DNA of 64,000 nt from Dermacentor variabilis (lineage: Eukaryota; Arthropoda; Arachnida; Ixodida; Ixodidae): contig NC_134574.1 in assembly GCF_050947875.1 (NCBI RefSeq), positions 157,956,699-158,020,698 of the forward strand. Direction: 5' to 3'. The translations under genes and the position numbers were made by a program. Positions 54,946-64,000 of the stretch are shown here, one piece after another. Numbering within the stretch: position 1 is the first letter of the stretch; each line of letters opens with the position of its first letter. The notes beneath the pieces were generated by a model. The model was given only the letters and a program-made list of their open reading frames with translations, did not search any database and was not told the DNA's origin.

Positions 54946-56779
54946 CAACTACCTTGTGTGTCAGACCATTGTAGTGTCTTTTTGCAGCAAAACTGATTTC
55001 AAAGCTCCAAATATTTGCACTGCGCTAACAGTTGTAGATGGCACATCATCGAATAGATGACAGCGATATGCACTTCACGGGCCAATGGATGATAGAGGTG
55101 GCAGTCCAGCAAATTGGAAGGATGCTCCTGGTGGCAGTTTTGTAGAAGACTGTCAACGGCCATAATTAAAACATAATGCACATGCAGCCATCACATGCAT
55201 AACTATCTACCTCGTCTTTTTCCTGTGTTCATTCGTTCTTAGGCGCAACTCCTCCTGAAACACAGCCATGAACCAACTCACCCAGCAACATGTTCTTCTA
55301 AATGTGCATAGAAGCCGCACAATATCGGCAATTGGACATGCGCATTCTCATCAAAGAACAAACGCTCTTATGATAAACCTGCTAAGTTTTCAAACAAAAA
55401 ACTTTCACAATGGAAGTTCGTGGATGCTCAACAATGAGGACACTGTAGCACATTGCAGTGACAGGAACCAGCACGGCCACACATGGCACTGGCCAGACAT
55501 TCCAGCCCAAACCACAGCAATCGAAAACTCGCCGAAATCGGATGCACGGCAAGAAGTTCAGCATGCCTTGACGACACTGTCGCAGTTGCATCATACTGGC
55601 CCATCTTCAAGTTTCCGCCAGACAACCTATGTAAAAACGAGAAAGGTTGAATGTTACAGGTAAGTATGCAGCCTGGGTATCTGGCGAATCACATTTTTCT
55701 AGGGATGGGCGAACAGTGAGCTTCAGGCTTAAAATTGACTTTAGGCATATAATGATACGAGTCGAATAATTTCTAACAGAATATTTTACATAGTACAACT
55801 GTTGTACACCACATATACCGATGAAAAAAAGACTGCCACAGCACTTTCTATGAGGCTGATGCAATTAACAATTTCTTGGTACGAAGTGAATAGTTGTAAT
55901 GTTGCATAATACCTTGACCTAAGAGCCAGAAGTTAACTCGTAAAAAAATAAGGGTGGGTGGGGGTGCATTTACTTGCATAGATGGAAGCAGCTTTATCTG
56001 CAGGAAACAGTTGACTTCTGAGTGCTGTTATTCACATACATCTATGCAAAAATGCAATTTCAACCTGCTTTTTTTTTTTTTGCAATGCCAGCAGTATGGC
56101 CATCACGAAAGTAAATTTATTTAGACTTTGACTCCTTGTAGCTAAACGTAATTGAATAGCATGATGGTTGACGCTACGGGGCATTTTCTGTTGGCTTGTC
56201 GCAAGGCTCAATGGGTGTCGCGCACCGTCAAGATTCTACGAAGTGCAGATGTCACACGTGACTTTAATTGTGCCAACTGCACAACGCCGGTAGTTAAGGT
56301 GGGTGTTGCGCTAATTCAGCTCGGTATTTTCTAGCTACACGCAAGCTTGACCCACTCCCTCCATAAAGCACACAGACAAACTTGAATGTACATTCGCTGT
56401 AGTTTACGGCTGGTAGCCTGTGGACTCGCGCACCAATTATATGGTCCTCTGTCTATCCTGTGAGTGGTACAATCTCCGGTACGATGATGGATGAGCCACT
56501 CCACGAGCAGCAAACTTCTTGCAGCGGTTTCCGCTCGGCACCACGCAGGCGAGCAGTGAATTTTTGTCACAGCAACATTGCCTTGGCTGTTAAGACTAGT
56601 GCTTCTATGCCAGGTGTTGGTGACTGAAGACTTGTTCAACAAAAAACGGTAGGTGAACACGGTAATGTGATCAAGCGTGCCCTAGAAGGATTAGGCGGGG
56701 GGGGGGGGGGTGCGTAGATGAGTGCGGCAATGTGATCAAGTGCGCGCTGGGGGCTTCTTCCTGCTCCGTTTAAGTAGGA
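54946..56779. other. No convincing gene
   Basis: A 131-codon plus-strand ORF (55268-55663) is overlapped by equally open minus-strand frames and has no domain. G-run at 56697-56710. Confidence 0.35.
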
Positions 56780-57355
56780 ATGAAGGACATGGTTGGGGTC
56801 TTGGTTTCCGGCGGGCCGCATCTTTTCACTGATGGATCAAACATTCACCTTAAGCTCGGGCTTGTCCGAAAGGCGGTGCATGGGAGTGAGCATGAGAGAT
56901 TGAGCACTTTCTTGTGTGGACACCATTTGTGTGGGCACCATTTTATGAAAGGAATTGCTAAAAAGCAGCCCCATAATGCATTGTCTTTAAATGCCAAGAT
57001 GGAGTTCTTGGAAGATGTAAAGCATGCCCAAGAGTCAAAGACTGTTATTGCGAAAAAGCATGGCATCCCAAAGTGCACTCTCTTGAGCATTCTGAAGGAT
57101 CGTGACAAGATTAAAAAGGCATATGACAGCGGCGCTTTCGCCCCCAATAGGAAAAGGATTCATGTAGCCGACAAATGTGGACCTCAAGAAGGCACTTTTA
57201 CTGTGATTCAAGCATGCCTAAAGCTCCAACCTTCCAGTGACTGGGCCTGTTTTGGAAGAGAAGGCTAGAGAAAGCACACTCCAGATGGCAATTGAAGACT
57301 TATTTTACCCAAGATTTGCTAACCATGGTTAAAATGTAGGTTTAAAGGGACCCTA
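56780..57355 (+). pseudogene. Tigger/pogo transposase, N-terminal fragment
   Basis: The frame encodes a CENP-B-type helix-turn-helix: ALSLNAKMEFLEDVKHAQES, then AKKHGIPKCTLLSILKDRDK, as in Tigger/pogo transposases. Near 57230-57240 the expected second HTH (a PVTGPVLEEKARES segment) continues in another reading frame, so the gene is frameshifted. A stop at 57327-57329 ends that frame and no DDE domain follows. The part of the ORF before the HTH does not look like transposase and may be chance. Confidence 0.75.
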
Positions 57356-58141
57356 AAGGCAAATACTAAGTCAAGCTAAAGTGATAGATTACTGCTCGAG
57401 AATCTCTAAGGTATCAATATCGCAAACAGATCCGTAAAAATCGAGAAATTGAGGTAAATGCAGGACATGATTAGAGGCTCTCCCGGGACATGCAAGTACT
57501 TGCCTGATGACGAAAGCACTCCCTAGTTAAATTCTGTCACTAGTACTCAACCACCCATTTCATAAAACATCCTTGTATTATACGACGAAATAAAATGTTA
57601 CTTGTCCACTTCTATTCCACTTTTACAAAAACGTACTCATTGAAATAACCCTGACAACAACGTGGACAGTCGAAGGGTTTCATTTTTGCTCGACTCCTTG
57701 CCGCCTATGCTTTCGTGTTTCAGTAGCTATCGCATAGTGCTGCGCTGGTTTTGATGGCTTGCGAAACTCGCACAAACTGCTGGTAGCAAAGAATTCAACT
57801 TCCATGTGATGATGCGGAATGCCCAAACAGTCTATGCCACTTTACCAAAAAGCAGCTGCAGCAGCGAATCCACCGCACTGTCTTGGCTCGGTACGGCCGT
57901 CTGTAGGGCGTGGTTTTACTCACTGACGGCAGCAAAGGATGGCGATGGCGTATGCAACGTCACCACTCCCCCGGTTCGGTGGCGGTAGATTTAAGATGTG
58001 ATAAAGATATTAGGACCCTTCAGATGCAATTTTCTCGTAAATTAAGTCTTTTTCTTGGCACGAAACAAGCGTTTTGAGGTTTCTGGAATGGTATTTAAAC
58101 AGTCCACGTCGACTTCGTACTTGCCTTTAGTGTTCCTTTAA
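57342..58141. mobile_element. TTAA-flanked MITE (~800 bp)
   Basis: TTAA occurs at 57342-57345 and 58138-58141. Between them the ends are inverted repeats: AGGGACCCTAAAGGCAAATA, and on the right, read inverted, AGGAACACTAAAGGCAAGTA then CGAAGTCGACGTGGACTG. The interior has no transposase and includes a GC-rich patch (57880-57985). It is a high-copy-looking tick repeat; the superfamily is uncertain (piggyBac-like from TTAA). Confidence 0.75.
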
Positions 58142-58677
58142 GAAATAGCAACATTTCTGTTTGCCAATTTCAAGTGAACATTTTAATAGCCAATTTTCAT
58201 CAGACTGACGAGAGTATCTAGTGGATTCTAGTTGACATTGAAGGTTGCTTCAGCAGAATATATGCAACGAAAGAATAAAAAATGGTGGCGCTGCTTTGTA
58301 TTTGAGATGGGCAAGAGTGGACAGAAGGAGGCTATGCAATCTTTACCAGAGACACTCAAACTTTCCCGCTGAACTGCCACACGCTTTCCTTTATGCATGA
58401 ATTGAGCTTCGAGGGAAAGCCAATGTGCCGACTTCTATTAACTGTCTGTATACTGGGTGGTGCAAGATGCACACATGGTTAACACTTGTCCGGTGGTGGT
58501 CCCTTTCGCAATCACTGGGGCTTGATCTCTCGTATATGGTGTGTCACCCACAGCAAACATGTACACACTTTGTCGTTCCTTTCAAAACGCTAAGCTGAAG
58601 GGCAGTATCTAGTGCTCAAGCACTGTCCTACTACACTCAGCCGCACTCGTGGGAAGCTAGTTCCAACAGGTGTTGCC
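58142..58677. other. No gene seen
   Basis: Possible 3' UTR of the minus-strand gene that starts at 58678. No AATAAA was identified with confidence. Confidence 0.35.
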
Positions 58678-61600
58678 CTACGCTCTCTTGAACTGGTCCT
58701 TAGGCCACCATGAAAAGTATGCAGCACAGCCATGGGGAGCTCCTTCTGTGTACTCGTCCTCGGCGTGGGAGACCTTCACTTCCCGACCTACCCGGCTGGG
58801 ACCAGTATAGTATCTGCTGGCCGTCGAAGGTTGAGCACAAGTAAGGCTGTCTTAACATTAGCACTACAACTGTTTTCCTTGTAGTACATAGCTCAGTGAC
58901 TCATGAAGGCTAAAGCCCAGGCTAGACGTATGCCCGATGGTGCGTGCAGGCATGGCCATCTGCACTAGTCAGATATGAGCGCTCACACTGGGACACATCT
59001 GAAGCTGCGTGACCAACAGAGACCTATCAGAGGATGGGGCAGCCTGATTGCCTCGGTGGCAAGGGAGCCAAGGGGAAGCAGTGGCTTACCGCGACAGAGA
59101 CGCTGCTGAGGTGTTGTGGACTCTGGCTTTCTCCTTCACCGGCTGAAATTATGCAATGTAAGGAAGCGCTTTCTTCTTTTCTTACGCTGATTTTGTGACT
59201 CAACAAAGGATACGAATACATCTGCTGTTTTTGATAATCGCGTAGAAGCACTATCAGTTAAACTCAGGATGAAGAGACCTCTAACAAGGAGTCAAGTACG
59301 CACTGGTGCTGTACTGGCGTGTATCCTTTGTGGATCCTGACCCCCATTGCTCCTGAGGCATGGCAGGCTCGTAGGCACGTAGGAGCAAGCTAGCACACAT
59401 AGGCAAGTGTACGCAAAGTATGGCCTTAAGCACACGCTCGCCGTAGCACACCAGCATTCAAGCAATGATGGCTGCCACGGCTCTGCGGCTCGCCAAGCTC
59501 AAACACTTGGCAATTCATATTCCTAAGTATACTTTAGAGCCACCAAAAAAGCTTAAACGGCACTCTCAGCCACCAGATACTCACATTGCACATTTCGCGC
59601 ACAAGTGCCTTCTCTCCTTCAGCAAGTTCTTCATACTCCAGCTCACTGTCCAAAGCCTTGTCGAGTTGCTCGTGAACCTCAAGGACCTGCATTTTACGAT
59701 TATAAATATGAGAAATGCACCTCAAATTTACAGCTACATAACTTTATTAGCAAGAGCAAATGTGCAGTGGCTAGTTAATCGATTGTACAATTCTAGGAAA
59801 AGAAGTGCCTTGCATTCAAAATTGTCATACTAGTTACAACACAGTCATACTAGTCTAATAACATTGTAACATTGTACTAATCAACATTGTAACATTGTAC
59901 TAATAACAATAACATTGTACTAATCAACATTGTCATACTAGTCTACAACATAGACAGACCGCTTATAACGTTAAGTAGCCAGAGTTACGAATTTCTACAC
60001 TACAGTTGAACCCACTTATAAGAAGATTCAAGTGCCATGAAAATTCCATTATTATAAACGATAATTATTATAACCGGGTTGCATGAAAAAAAAATGGGGG
60101 ATGGCGTAGCTGTTCTGAGAAAACCATAATGACGGGGAGGCCAGTTCTCCCCACCACCATTCTCCATGCAGCTTCCGATTGTGTTGACTCATTTAACTGT
60201 AATTTTGCTTCCTTCACGCTCCGATTGCATGTTAACAAGCCGTGGCTGTCAGCATTCGAAAATGGCACTGCTACAACTACAAAGAGGGGTCACGGGCGGC
60301 AAGTGACATACAAGCTCCGCCAAGGCATCGCTTTGGTGGCCCCAAAAGGCATCCTTTAAAAAATGCAGGAAGGTTGCTACAGCAGCATCTCAGCTTGAGA
60401 AATCCAGAAGAAATGCTGGGACGTGATTGCCACAAGCATCTCACCACATACTTCCCACTGGCTTGCGCAAGAAAACCGCATGCCCGTCAGCCTTGCTTGC
60501 TTTACGCGAAGCTTGCCAACATCCTTCTCTGAGGTATCCAGGGGCACCACGTAGTGAAGCGGAAGGTCCCTCGTGAAAACAAGCCCAAGAGGGACTGAAT
60601 TATCTACAGGACCTCCCGTGGGGACAATGTTGAGCCAGCCTGCCCTACTGCAGCAGCAACGATCACCTCATCGGTAAGAAGGACTTCGTTTCCGAATCTA
60701 TAGCAGCACACTTTCTTTTCACTGGGAGCGCTGTGCATTGCCGATGATCAGCGGGCGGATCAGCCATCTTCCATTTTGGCGACGAGTCAAATGAGGCTCA
60801 GAAACAATGTGGCCAGGAACAACTTCGACGCAATCAACAAAGACGAGCACGAATGACTTGCCCAGAATGAGGGCCATAGAATAAAGAACTAACTGTGCGG
60901 GCCCAGCGAGCAACCTGGGAGCATTGCGGGCAGCGCCGGCAGGGTTGTCAGAGTAGTTGGCGCGGCCCATTCATGTTTCGGAGGGTTGCGCGGTGTAGAG
61001 CTATGGGTGCAGCCCATTCATATTTGGAGGGGTGAAACGGCAATGGAAGAGATGTGCACAATGCTGACGTGCATCTCTCACGGAGAGGAGCGCACGGTGG
61101 CAGTTGGGGCGGCGGGCGATCGTGCAGCGGCTTGCATTTCACTTTTTCTTTTTTCTTTTCAAGGATTTCGCATTCCATTACCTTTTGGCACGGACACCTA
61201 GCAGCCAGACTTCATCATTATAACCGATAATGCAGCATGAGGACATTGTAGTAAGCGGGTTATTTCCCCATAGAAAACATACAAAAGTTGACGGTGCAGC
61301 AGCTTTTCATGGTTATAACTGATACATTGTTAAAACTGATACCTTTGTAAGTAGGTTCAATTGTACAACCAAAACATTTTTTTCAAAGGCTGTGCACGCG
61401 CAAAACATGTAGACCAAGCAGCCAAGTGTGTCAGGGAACTGAAGGATACGACGGGACGCATGCCCGCACCTTCTTTGGCGAGGTGGTTTCTCCACTTTCC
61501 AGGTGCCTCACAGCCACTGCGAGGCAAATATTCCGTTGACTCTGCACCAGACAGCAACATAAGCCGTCGACTCCCAAAGAGAAGATGCTGGTTAGGCCTA

Positions 61601-62126
61601 AGCCTGTGGGAGTGTCAAGCAGCATGCTGTCGCAGGAAGCTCGCCCTTGATATACGATTGCACCCGTAGAGGAATGCGCGGAGATCTGGCGTGAGATGAC
61701 ATGCACAGGCTCCACTGACGGCAATGTGCATGAAGCAGGGTTCGCAAGCGATCGGCAGGAAACTGCCATGAACGTGATAGCAAAAGTTCGAACAAGGTGA
61801 CAAAGTGGCACAGAACTCACATGCCAAATGTTTGAAAGAGCTAGCTGGCTTGTGAGCTAGAGAAGTAGTGAGTGCAATCGTGACATAATGGTTAGAGCAC
61901 CTGGATAGTGTGCTAGATGGCAGAGGCTCAACTCCTGCATCGGTCACACCTCATTTTTTCTTAGAGCGAGGTGAGACACCAACCTACCTACCTACTGCTA
62001 AGTAACACGAAGGAGGCAAAGAATGCTTAACACTTAAAAAAAAAAAAAGGTGGCTCACAGGTAGCATTTGCTCACCTTCATAGCATGTACCACTGCCTCC
62101 GGCCTTGCCACACCCACATATGGTTC
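58678..62126 (-). CDS. Unidentified acidic protein, four consecutive exons (5' incomplete)
   Basis: Minus-strand exons: 62076-62126 (EPYVGVARPEAVVHAMK), 59585-59686 (VLEVHEQLDKALDSELEYEE then LAEGEKALVREMCN), 59090-59142 (PVKEKARVHNTSAASLSR), and a tentative last exon 58678-58795 (KVSHAEDEYTEGAPHGCAAY then FSWWPKDQFKRA, stop). Acceptors TTTCCAG, ATGCAG, TTTCAG and CCCAG, and donors GTGAGC, GTGAGT and GTAAGC, all fit, and phases 0, 0 and 2 are consistent. The second exon is Glu-rich and helical, possibly a short coiled coil. The start exon must lie to the right, probably outside the window. I do not recognise the family. Exons 1-2 are the most convincing; the last is supported only by phase and an open frame. 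Confidence 0.5.
60003..61363. mobile_element. Tigger/pogo-like non-autonomous DNA transposon, complete
   Basis: The element sits between TA dinucleotides (60001-60002 and 61364-61365). Its ends are inverted repeats: CAGTTGAACCCACTTATAAG on the left, and on the right, read inverted, CAATTGAACCTACTTACAAA. Sub-terminal ATTATAAACGATAATTATTA and ATTATAACCGATAA blocks echo each other. The 1.36-kb interior has no intact transposase. It lies in an intron of the minus-strand gene at 58.7-62.1 kb. Confidence 0.75.
61872..61955 (+). other. tRNA-like segment
   Basis: ATAATGGTTAGAGCACCTGG resembles a D arm with box A, and GGCTCAACTCCTGCAT a T arm with box B. The acceptor and anticodon stems do not pair convincingly. 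It is probably a SINE head or tRNA remnant. Confidence 0.4.
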
Positions 62127-62439
62127 CTGGAAACAACAAGCTCAAGATCAAGTTGCCTGCGGCACTGAATGCAAGAGTTCATGAGCACACTTGCACAGAC
62201 ATGTTAATTACTGTTACCTTATTAGTGACAGCTACATAAAGAAGTTGTGCACCTTTCCCTTTAGCGAGAACCTTACATCACTCAACCATTCTGTCCGTTC
62301 CTCAAACCCTAAAGTAGCGATGTTGTACTTGCACCAAAAGAATGCTAGAAAATTGTACGAAAAGAAGGGATCTGAGGGGCTAAATATTTTTTTTTGTTCA
62401 TTACAGCCATGTAAAGAAAGACAATGACGCCTGAGAAAG

Positions 62440-62608
62440 CACAGGGAGTATTAACTGTTACATTTAATCAAAACATAGAAATAATAAGCAAAATACAGAT
62501 GGAAAATCGACGAAAAGGGAATTTGCTGCATTTGGGAGCTAAACCCACTTCCTCTGCATTAAGAAGGCAGCACTTTACAAATTAAGCTACCACAGCAGCT
62601 ATCACGGC
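62440..62608 (-). mobile_element. tRNA-headed SINE family, old copy
   Basis: The minus-strand head GCTGTGGTAGCTTAATTTGT, with CTTAATGCAGAGG and GTGGGTTTAGCTCCC, parallels the SINE heads at 18.0, 21.65 and 22.1 kb. AT-rich sequence with AAATAATAAGC-type blocks follows, as in those copies. Confidence 0.5.
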
Positions 62609-62622
62609 AGTACACTGAAATA

Positions 62623-63578
62623 CCGTATTTACTCAATTCCGACGTGCCCTCAATTGTCACACGCACCTGCTTGCCGTGACTTAAAGAAAGAAAAGTCCTT
62701 TACAGCACCATACACCTCATTCTTTCACACAGAAATACAACTTTCTCTCATTTGGAAAAAACAAAGAATTACTCCCAACGCGCTAAGGTTCCAATAAAAA
62801 AGTCGCAGTGTCGCCCGAAAGGCAAAGCATCGATTAAGATAGCAAATTAGTAGACAGCTATACGAAAAGTAAGGATAGTAGTTTTATCGGCCGTATAAAC
62901 TTTTAAACATCCGCTTACTACCAAAATTAACAAGCACGGTGACACACACGCACAAGCAAACATGAACATGTCTCACTCAATAACCGCAGAAACTTCATCA
63001 TAACGCTGGAGCAAGGAAGTGCGGTAGCAGGAGCGAGGGAATTGACCTTTGTGCGGCCTCTCGCTTGAACGCGAACTAAGTAACGAGAACACAACACGGT
63101 GTGCATAGATGCTTTCTATCTTGATAGGGGCAGCGCAGCAGTACCGTACGTAGCAGCCGCTGGTGTAAAACGGCTCCCCTGTTTGCGCCAGTACCGCATG
63201 CAAGTTTTGGGAACTCCGAACGCCTGTGATGCGGTCAGATTTCCATCCGTCTCCGTACACATGAACACTTTCCTTTTAATTGCGGCATCGTGATGAACTT
63301 GGCATGTCTTTGCAGTCGGCACTTTCATGCTGATAGAGCCAACAGAAAACGGGAGAACGGACAGTGCACTAGCCTAAGCCAAAGGAAGCACTGCCTAAGC
63401 ACACATACTGCAGCACATGGAGGCAGCTAGGCTTGAAGCGCGTACGAGGTAGCCATTTTGAAATGCCAATGGCGAAAATGTAACACAGATTTAGGGTCGT
63501 ACTATATTCCAATGCACACGCAATTTCTGGAACCCGTTTTATCGGCAAAAGGTGCGCGCTATATTCGAGTAAATACAA
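62623..63578 (-). mobile_element. pogo-type DNA transposon remnant
   Basis: Flanked by TA (62621-62622 and 63579-63580). Terminal inverted repeats are CCGTATTTACTCAATTCC on the left and, read inverted, TTGTATTTACTCGAATATAG on the right. On the minus strand (63328-63116) a frame encodes CQVHHDAAIKRKVFMCTETD then FGVPKTCMRYWRKQGSRF, the Brinker-like helix-turn-helix of pogo-family transposases. The catalytic domain is missing, so this is an internally deleted copy. Confidence 0.75.
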
Positions 63579-63628
63579 TACTTGCTGGCATCTTCAAAAC
63601 AAGTTTTAACAGGCAGAACTAGTTCGAG

Positions 63629-63843
63629 AAGAAAACAAAACAGACGCCCACTAAGATGAGCAAATTATTAAAAACTTAGGTCTTCACAAGGAAGCTTTGT
63701 TCACAATGAACTAGTCTTGGCCTCCACATATGAGCCTTGTTCATACTAAGGAACTTGTTGTGAACAAGGCTCCAGTGGGGGGGACGAAATGTCAAGTTTT
63801 TAATAATTTGTTCATCTCGGTCGCCGTCTGTTTTGTTTTCTTA
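63629..63843. repeat. 215-bp hairpin (foldback)
   Basis: The left arm (AAGAAAACAAAACAGACGCC, then AAATTATTAAAAACTT) pairs with the right arm (AAGTTTTTAATAATTTGTTC, then CGCCGTCTGTTTTGTTTTCT). Inner blocks also pair (AGCTTTGTTCACAA with TTGTGAACAAGGCT). It is nearly a full-length hairpin, non-coding. Confidence 0.8.
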
Positions 63844-64000
63844 GACGAGATTTCATCAGACCATCCACTTGAGAACTATTTGGCACATAAAGGAAGCAAC
63901 GTTAAGATTCAACTCTTGCATCATTACTTTTTCCATGACGCGATCATACTTTCAAAGTGAGACGTATCCCATGCAATACATCATATTATGCATGGTCCTT
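63844..64000. other. No gene seen
   Basis: AT-rich edge of the window, without a recognisable feature. Confidence 0.4.

Noticed and set aside
55268..55663. 131-codon plus-strand ORF
   Set aside because: Two minus-strand frames are equally open across it and no family is recognised.

Overview
The window looks like nuclear DNA from an arachnid, most probably a hard tick (Ixodidae, metastriate lineage). The genes are widely spaced and split into small exons by GT..AG introns. About half of the sequence is recognisable transposon debris of the kinds typical of tick genomes: Ruka-like tRNA-derived SINEs, a second tRNA-headed SINE tied to long (TA)n arrays, RTE-like and I-like LINE remnants, Ty3/gypsy pieces, and many foldback or MITE elements. 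Species-level placement is inference.

Layout. 1-6.9 kb is repeats only: a dead RTE-clade LINE, a foldback element, an I-like LINE 3' end with an (AAT)n tail, and a 52-bp minisatellite with 208-bp higher-order structure. 7.2-12.0 kb carries a complete six-exon gene with a TATA promoter and an AATAAA signal. It encodes a secreted 353-residue protein whose C-terminal four-cysteine module resembles the arthropod DM4/DM12 family. 12-26 kb is mainly repeats: LTR remnants, SINEs, (TA)n arrays and large hairpins. A possible small membrane-protein gene (20.0-23.4 kb) is embedded there.

26.5-37.0 kb holds POLR3F, the RPC6 subunit of RNA polymerase III, in nine exons on the plus strand, with an intact four-cysteine Fe-S site. 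A possible alternative last exon lies at 42.2 kb. Its large introns and 3' flank have collected a TTAA-flanked MITE, an LTR remnant, an internally deleted LINE, a piggyBac transposase tail and a degenerate Ty3/gypsy pol. 42.7-45.2 kb on the minus strand is DPY30, the dimeric subunit of the COMPASS/MLL H3K4 methyltransferases. Its promoter appears shared with a divergent plus-strand gene (45.5-48.3 kb) encoding a helical protein of about 96 residues that I do not recognise. POLR3F and DPY30 converge and their 3' ends may overlap.

48-58.6 kb is repeats and featureless sequence, including a frameshifted Tigger/pogo transposase fragment and an 800-bp TTAA-flanked MITE. 58.7-62.1 kb on the minus strand contains consecutive exons of an unidentified, acidic, probably conserved gene whose 5' end lies beyond the window. 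A complete TA-flanked Tigger-like element sits in one of its introns. A pogo-type element and a 215-bp hairpin close the window.

The genes do not form an operon-like unit. POLR3F and DPY30 are unrelated housekeeping genes, the DM4/DM12-like gene is secretory, and no CRISPR, rRNA or credible functional tRNA gene was found.
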